From JBCCFW01 sp039029535 (GTDB taxonomy: Bacteria; Acidobacteriota; JBCCFW01): a DNA stretch of 64,000 nt. The stretch is taken from contig JBCCFW010000014.1 of assembly GCA_039029535.1 (NCBI GenBank), forward strand, positions 1 through 64,000, written 5' to 3'. Positions within the stretch are counted from its first letter, which is position 1, and every line of letters starts with the position of its first letter. The notes under the pieces were generated by a model that had not been told where the DNA came from, did no database searches, and saw only the letters and a list, made by a program, of their open reading frames with translations. Shown here piece by piece: positions 60,249 to 64,000 of this stretch. The position numbers and the translations under genes were made by a program.

Positions 60249-60677
60249 TTGAGCGTCCTCATCGCCTCCACCGTCCTGGTCCTCCTCGTCGTGGGCATCC
60301 ATCACGAGGCGTTGGTCGTGACCTCCTGGGTGATCGAGCGGCTTCGAGGCACCAAGCGCATCCGCGTGATGATCTCGGTCATGATGACCCTCATGGCCCA
60401 CCTCGTCGAAGTGGCGGTCTTCGCCCTGGGCTGGCAGGTGTTGCTGGCCAGCGGCGCTGCCGAGCTGCGCCTGACCGATCCCGGCTACCTCGATCTCTTC
60501 TACTTCTCGGGGGCGACCTACACCTCGCTCGGCTACGGCGACGTCACGCCCGTCGGAGCCTGTCGGGCGCTCGCCGCCGTCGAGGCCGTGACGGGGTTGG
60601 TCTTGATCGCCTGGACGGCGTCCTACACCTACTACGTCATGAAGCGTTGCTGGGACGGTGACGGCGAGCCTGGCTGA
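60249..60677 (+). CDS. Two-TM ion channel (potassium-channel pore type)
   Basis: Membrane protein of 142 residues. An N-terminal hydrophobic segment (VLIASTVLVLLVVGIHHEALVV), a helix (VMMTLMAHLVEVAVFALGWQVLLAS), the pore loop FYFSGATYTSLGYGDVTPVG with the selectivity filter SLGYGD, and an inner helix (ALAAVEAVTGLVLIAWTASYTYYVM) are present. The filter fits potassium selectivity. There is no cytoplasmic RCK domain. The start is TTG 60249, 4 bases after the cupin stop, with no strong ribosome site. A T5 run lies 14 bases past the stop. Confidence 0.85.
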   Translation: MSVLIASTVLVLLVVGIHHEALVVTSWVIERLRGTKRIRVMISVMMTLMAHLVEVAVFALGWQVLLASGAAELRLTDPGYLDLFYFSGATYTSLGYGDVTPVGACRALAAVEAVTGLVLIAWTASYTYYVMKRCWDGDGEPG

Positions 60678-60781
60678 GCTCGCGCGAGACTTTTTCCGCT
60701 CACCCTGACGGATCCGGGGTGATCGCGTCGTGTTCTCCAATGACGGACAGCGCCGATGCTGAACCGTCCGAGGGAACACCC

Positions 60782-62443
60782 ATGTTCGGATTCAGCCAGG
60801 TCTCTTCGGCTTCCATCGGGCGATGCGCCCGGATCACCGGCCTGATCGTGCTGCTCGGCGTCGCGGCGCCTGGCGTGCGCGCGCAGTCGGCCTGCACCCG
60901 GGCCCTCCAGCTCATCGAAGGCGGTTGTCTCAACGTCGAGGGCTGCGCCACGGCCATCTCCGAATGCCTCGCACCGGCGGTGGCCGGCAAGGTGCCGGAG
61001 CGGGTCAAGAAGATGGAGCAGAGCCTCCTCACCGGCGTGGCCAACGCCGGGATGAGCGACGCTCCCGAGACTCAGGCGACCCAGGATCTCGGGTCTTGGT
61101 TGGCCTGCCTGTTGAGCCAGCCCACCGACGGCGACGAGCAGGACATCACCTGCAGCACCAACTTCTACCAGCGGGGTAGCGACACGGTGAGCGGTCAGGT
61201 GACGCTGCATCGAGCGAAGCTCGACGAGCGTCTTCGGATGATGCTCCCCGAGGCCGATCGCGCGACCGTCATCGAGATGTTGGAGCAGCGCTTCGACGAC
61301 CTCGACGACGTCACGGCGCGCATCTCCTGGAACCGGGAGAGCCAGAAGAGCGGTCAGAAGATCGACAACCTCTTCGAGAAGCGGAAGGAAGAGAACGGGA
61401 AGGAAGTCCGGCCAGTGGGGCTGGGCGTGAGGCTGCTTCGGGTTCGAGCCGATCGAGCGATCCGAATGGGCTATCCGTGCCGCTACCGGGCTCCGGAAGA
61501 TCGGCTGAGCCTCGAGGAGGCGCGCAAGAAAGCGCACGAGATGGCGCTCGAGAAGACGCCCGATGCCGAGATCGACGCGGCGTCTGCTGCTGCGTTGACG
61601 GTCGATCAGATGAAGCATTGGTTCGAGCGGGTGAGCGGCGAGGAAATCAACGACGAGTCATCGACTCAACCCGCAAGCGCGTCGACTCAGCCTGCGGGAT
61701 CGTCGAATCAGCAAGAGTGTGATTCGAGCAATTGGGAGGGAGAGCCTGCTGCTCTCGTCCTTCTCGGCATGGAGCTCATCGAGGAGCGTCTCCGCTGTGA
61801 GGCGGCCCTGGTGCGACGCAGCGCGAATCAGCGTCGCTACGGAGTGTCGGTGGAGCGACGGTTCCGTCACGAGCTGATCGGGGAGGACACGACCAAGGTC
61901 GGCGTGCGGGTCGAGCTCGGCCTGGCCAGCCTCAACAAGGTGAGCAAGGACGCTCAGCTCGATGGAGCTCACGGCGGAGCCCTCCTGGTCGGCAGCGACT
62001 CCAAGACGACCCGACACCAGCACCGCTTCTCCTTCGAGCTCGACTACACCTGGCTCGACGGGCAGTCGGTGTCGCTCACTGAGCCGGCCCTCATGTTCCG
62101 GCTGGAGAAGGACAGCACGACCAGCGGCACCCTCACTTACGGTCGACGCTTCGTTCGTCGTCTCGGCGCGAAGGAGGCTCTCGCGGCCCTCGCCGAGGGC
62201 AAGGAAGACGTCAAGGAGCTCTCGCGGATCGACCTGTCGGCCCAGTACGTCGACGAGGGACGACGCTCGGGCAAGCAGAGTCGTTTCATCGCTCGCCTGA
62301 CCTACACCACGGCGGTCAACGACAGCTTCCAACTCCCGCTGAGCTTCGTGTACTCCAACCGTCCGGAGTACCGGGGTGAGGTCGACAAGGAGCTCAGCGT
62401 TCACTTCGGCGTGAACTACCGCCTGGGTAGGAGTGGATCGTGA
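60782..62443 (+). CDS. Probable outer-membrane beta-barrel protein with helical N-domain
   Basis: Exported protein of 553 residues. The signal region (ITGLIVLLGVAAPGVRAQSA) precedes a Cys-containing helical domain (residues about 37-240) rich in Lys, Glu and Arg. A Ser/Thr/Gln/Pro linker at about 300-320 is lower in GC than its surroundings. The last 200 residues alternate polar and hydrophobic residues in strand-like blocks (RYGVSVERRFRHELIG; HQHRFSFELDYTWL; TSGTLTYGRRFVRRLG; RFIARLTYTTAV; ELSVHFGVNYRLG), as in beta-barrels. GAGGGAA precedes ATG 60782. It overlaps the lipase gene by GTGA. No family recognised. Confidence 0.65.
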   Translation: MFGFSQVSSASIGRCARITGLIVLLGVAAPGVRAQSACTRALQLIEGGCLNVEGCATAISECLAPAVAGKVPERVKKMEQSLLTGVANAGMSDAPETQATQDLGSWLACLLSQPTDGDEQDITCSTNFYQRGSDTVSGQVTLHRAKLDERLRMMLPEADRATVIEMLEQRFDDLDDVTARISWNRESQKSGQKIDNLFEKRKEENGKEVRPVGLGVRLLRVRADRAIRMGYPCRYRAPEDRLSLEEARKKAHEMALEKTPDAEIDAASAAALTVDQMKHWFERVSGEEINDESSTQPASASTQPAGSSNQQECDSSNWEGEPAALVLLGMELIEERLRCEAALVRRSANQRRYGVSVERRFRHELIGEDTTKVGVRVELGLASLNKVSKDAQLDGAHGGALLVGSDSKTTRHQHRFSFELDYTWLDGQSVSLTEPALMFRLEKDSTTSGTLTYGRRFVRRLGAKEALAALAEGKEDVKELSRIDLSAQYVDEGRRSGKQSRFIARLTYTTAVNDSFQLPLSFVYSNRPEYRGEVDKELSVHFGVNYRLGRSGS

Positions 62444-64000
62444 CGAGACGACTGACGACCTGGTGTGTCTTCCTCGCGCTCGCGATGTCCTGCGAGGCGG
62501 GCTCCCTGGCTCCCGGCGGCGACGTCGCCACCCGAACCTGGAAGACCGAGAAGGACCGACCCTTCGCGTATCCGGAGAGGGAGCTGGAGGGCTTCGCGAG
62601 GGGGGACGACCGAAAGGGCCGGACCTTCGGCATCACCGTCTCCGGGGGTGGCTCACGCTCGGCCGGGGCAACGCTCGGTCAGCTCTGGGCCCTCGAGAAG
62701 CTCGGCTGGCTCGACGAGGCCGAGTACCTGTCGGCGGTGTCGGGTGGCGCCTGGACTGCCGTGCCCTACACCTTCCTGCCAAGGCATCACGACGGGAGCT
62801 TCTTCGGTGAGATCGTGGCACCGGACCAGCTCACCGACTCGAAGTTGAAGAACGTCGAGGCATGGTCGCATCAGCGAGCGTTGAGTCGATCCTTCCTGGT
62901 TCTCACGTTCTTCGGCAACGTCTTGACGGGCGCCTTCGACGAGTCCTGGTCGCGGACGGTGGGGCGTCGCTTCCTTCATCCCTACGGGCTCAACGATCTG
63001 GAACGGCCCTTCGCTCACTGGGCCGACGTTCCCCGGGAGTCGCGCTTGCCGGTCGAGAGCTTCTACCTCTCGCGGAGTGACCGTCCCTTCCTGGTGGTCG
63101 GAGGCACGGTCCTGGCGGGCAAGGGAGGGCGTGGCGACGGTGAGAAGACCCGCTTCCCTTACGAGTGGACCCCGCTCTACTCCGGCGTCAGGACGCCCGG
63201 TGTCAGCCCCGTTCGTGGTCCCATGCGCACGCGCCGGCTGGGTGGTTACGTGGAGAGCTTTGCCGCCGATTCGTACGCACCGACGGCGGCCACTCGGGAT
63301 GCGGGGGAGCGGGAGCTCGTCGAGATCGGGGGCGATCGTCACCTGACGACCTTGTCCGACGTGATCGGAGCCAGCAGCGCCGCGGTCCAGCAGTCGCTTC
63401 AGCGCGTGCGGCTCTACAACCTCGGCTTCCCCGAGTTCCGGGTCTGGCCGGTGACCACCGACACCGAGGAGGCGCGCACCGAGCCGGTGCATCCGAAGCG
63501 AGAGCTCGCCTTCGGCGACGGTGGTCACGTCGACAACATCGGCTTGCTGCCGCTGCTGGCGCGGCAGGTCGACGACATCCTCGTCTTCGTGAACACGGCG
63601 CAGGAGTTCGACCTGCTCGACTACGTCGAGTCCGGCGTGCTTCGGGAGGCGGTTCTCACGATCTGTAGCCCAGATGACGTCCCTCTCTTCGACGTGGAAG
63701 CGGAGGACGAGCCGACTGCCGAGGAGGCAGCCGATCGAGAGCTCGCCAGGGAAGGGCTGCTGAGAGCAATCGACGAGTGGTCGACGGACTCGACGGCCGG
63801 GGAGAGCCTGTACTCCGACCTCATCGCCTACTTCCGCCCGGTTTACGGCAAGAAGGGGAGGAGCAAGAGGCTCAACGTGGTCTTCAAGGACGGCAATGAG
63901 AGGCTTCTCGACCTAGTCGAGGGTCTGATGAAGCGCAAGCTGTGTGGCAGGCCGCTCGTTCACTGCCAGCAGTACGAGGTCAGGCCAAGCACGCGCCATG
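62440..64000 (+). CDS. cPLA2/patatin-like lipase lipoprotein, truncated by the window edge
   Basis: The reading frame is open from GTG 62440 to the last base, at least 520 codons. The signal ends in LALAMSC, a possible lipobox. TFGITVSGGGSRSAGATLGQ and, about 20 residues on, YLSAVSGGAWTAVPYTF give the glycine-rich nucleophile elbow of cytosolic phospholipase A2-like enzymes (Ser in VSGGAW). ELAFGDGGHVDNIGLLPLLARQVDDILVF provides the catalytic Asp of the Ser-Asp dyad. This suggests a secreted phospholipase or acyl hydrolase. The GTG overlaps the stop of the beta-barrel gene, so the two are coupled. The C-terminus is missing. Confidence 0.85.
   Translation, partial: MTRRLTTWCVFLALAMSCEAGSLAPGGDVATRTWKTEKDRPFAYPERELEGFARGDDRKGRTFGITVSGGGSRSAGATLGQLWALEKLGWLDEAEYLSAVSGGAWTAVPYTFLPRHHDGSFFGEIVAPDQLTDSKLKNVEAWSHQRALSRSFLVLTFFGNVLTGAFDESWSRTVGRRFLHPYGLNDLERPFAHWADVPRESRLPVESFYLSRSDRPFLVVGGTVLAGKGGRGDGEKTRFPYEWTPLYSGVRTPGVSPVRGPMRTRRLGGYVESFAADSYAPTAATRDAGERELVEIGGDRHLTTLSDVIGASSAAVQQSLQRVRLYNLGFPEFRVWPVTTDTEEARTEPVHPKRELAFGDGGHVDNIGLLPLLARQVDDILVFVNTAQEFDLLDYVESGVLREAVLTICSPDDVPLFDVEAEDEPTAEEAADRELAREGLLRAIDEWSTDSTAGESLYSDLIAYFRPVYGKKGRSKRLNVVFKDGNERLLDLVEGLMKRKLCGRPLVHCQQYEVRPSTRH

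Noticed and set aside
60675..60700. Intrinsic terminator after the ion channel gene
   Set aside because: A T5 run is present, but the preceding CTCGCGCGAG palindrome allows only a 3-bp stem with a reasonable loop.

Overview
The window is GC-rich, gene-dense bacterial chromosome. Many genes start with GTG or TTG, and neighbouring genes often overlap by 4 bases (ATGA or GTGA). An RND efflux pump with its adaptor, lipobox signal peptides, c-type cytochromes and a probable outer-membrane beta-barrel point to a diderm (Gram-negative type) cell. Several features suggest Acidobacteriota, with Myxococcota or Planctomycetota as alternatives: secreted proteins with dockerin-like or calcium-binding segments, a fibronectin-like C-terminal block, a Ser/Thr kinase fused to a STAND/TPR module, a MoxR-DUF58-DUF4129-SpoIIM cluster and a Gld-like ABC system. 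The phylum is an inference from gene content only. I saw no rRNA, tRNA, CRISPR array, insertion sequence or phage genes.

Layout. 1-1516: two TIG-domain lipoproteins that share an almost identical N-terminus. 1504-6978 (minus): RND pump, membrane-fusion protein and a glutathione S-transferase-like protein. 7091-10923 (plus): ornithine aminotransferase, a small membrane protein and a secreted protein. 10930-14661 (minus): a coupled operon of diheme cytochrome c peroxidase, a CheA-like membrane histidine kinase and a monoheme cytochrome; a lone CheY-like receiver is divergent at 14878. 16077-20187 (minus): NAD salvage operon pncB-nadE-pncA-nrtR with a candidate NrtR operator across the pncB start. 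20290-22373: methyltransferase and M18 aminopeptidase. 22491-25613 (minus): an ECF sigma factor with a cysteine-rich tail, a secreted protein packed with CC pairs and a secreted protein with four 33-residue calcium-binding repeats. 25660-27738 (minus): coiled-coil, SPFH-SHOCT and TPR proteins.

28261-32971: a divergent nucleotidyltransferase-like protein, two coupled secreted proteins and a membrane protein. 33143-38177 (plus): a Gld-like ABC ATPase, a fused permease/GldG-like protein and a DUF4340 protein, followed by strong hairpins; then a polysaccharide lyase-like protein. 39777-48055 (minus): a seven-gene operon with every junction overlapping (RDD, SpoIIM, DUF4129, DUF4350, MoxR, DUF58, membrane protein). 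48442-52362 (plus): a 1306-residue kinase/degenerate cyclase/STAND ATPase/TPR protein. 52303-56853 (minus): a secreted-protein operon (DUF4198, dockerin plus YadA-head repeats, DUF4331, lipoprotein, TPR), divergent from an ECF sigma/ChrR-type anti-sigma pair at 57036-58288. 58351-60677: exonuclease III, enoyl-CoA hydratase, cupin and ion channel. 60782 to the right edge: a probable outer-membrane protein coupled to a cPLA2/patatin-like lipase that runs off the window.

The best candidates for undescribed biology are the ECF sigma/Cys-pair protein/33-residue-repeat operon, the haem-protein/kinase operon with its SD-masking palindrome upstream of the receiver gene, the ChrR-type ECF pair facing the DUF4331 surface operon, and the beta-barrel/cPLA2-like pair at the right edge.
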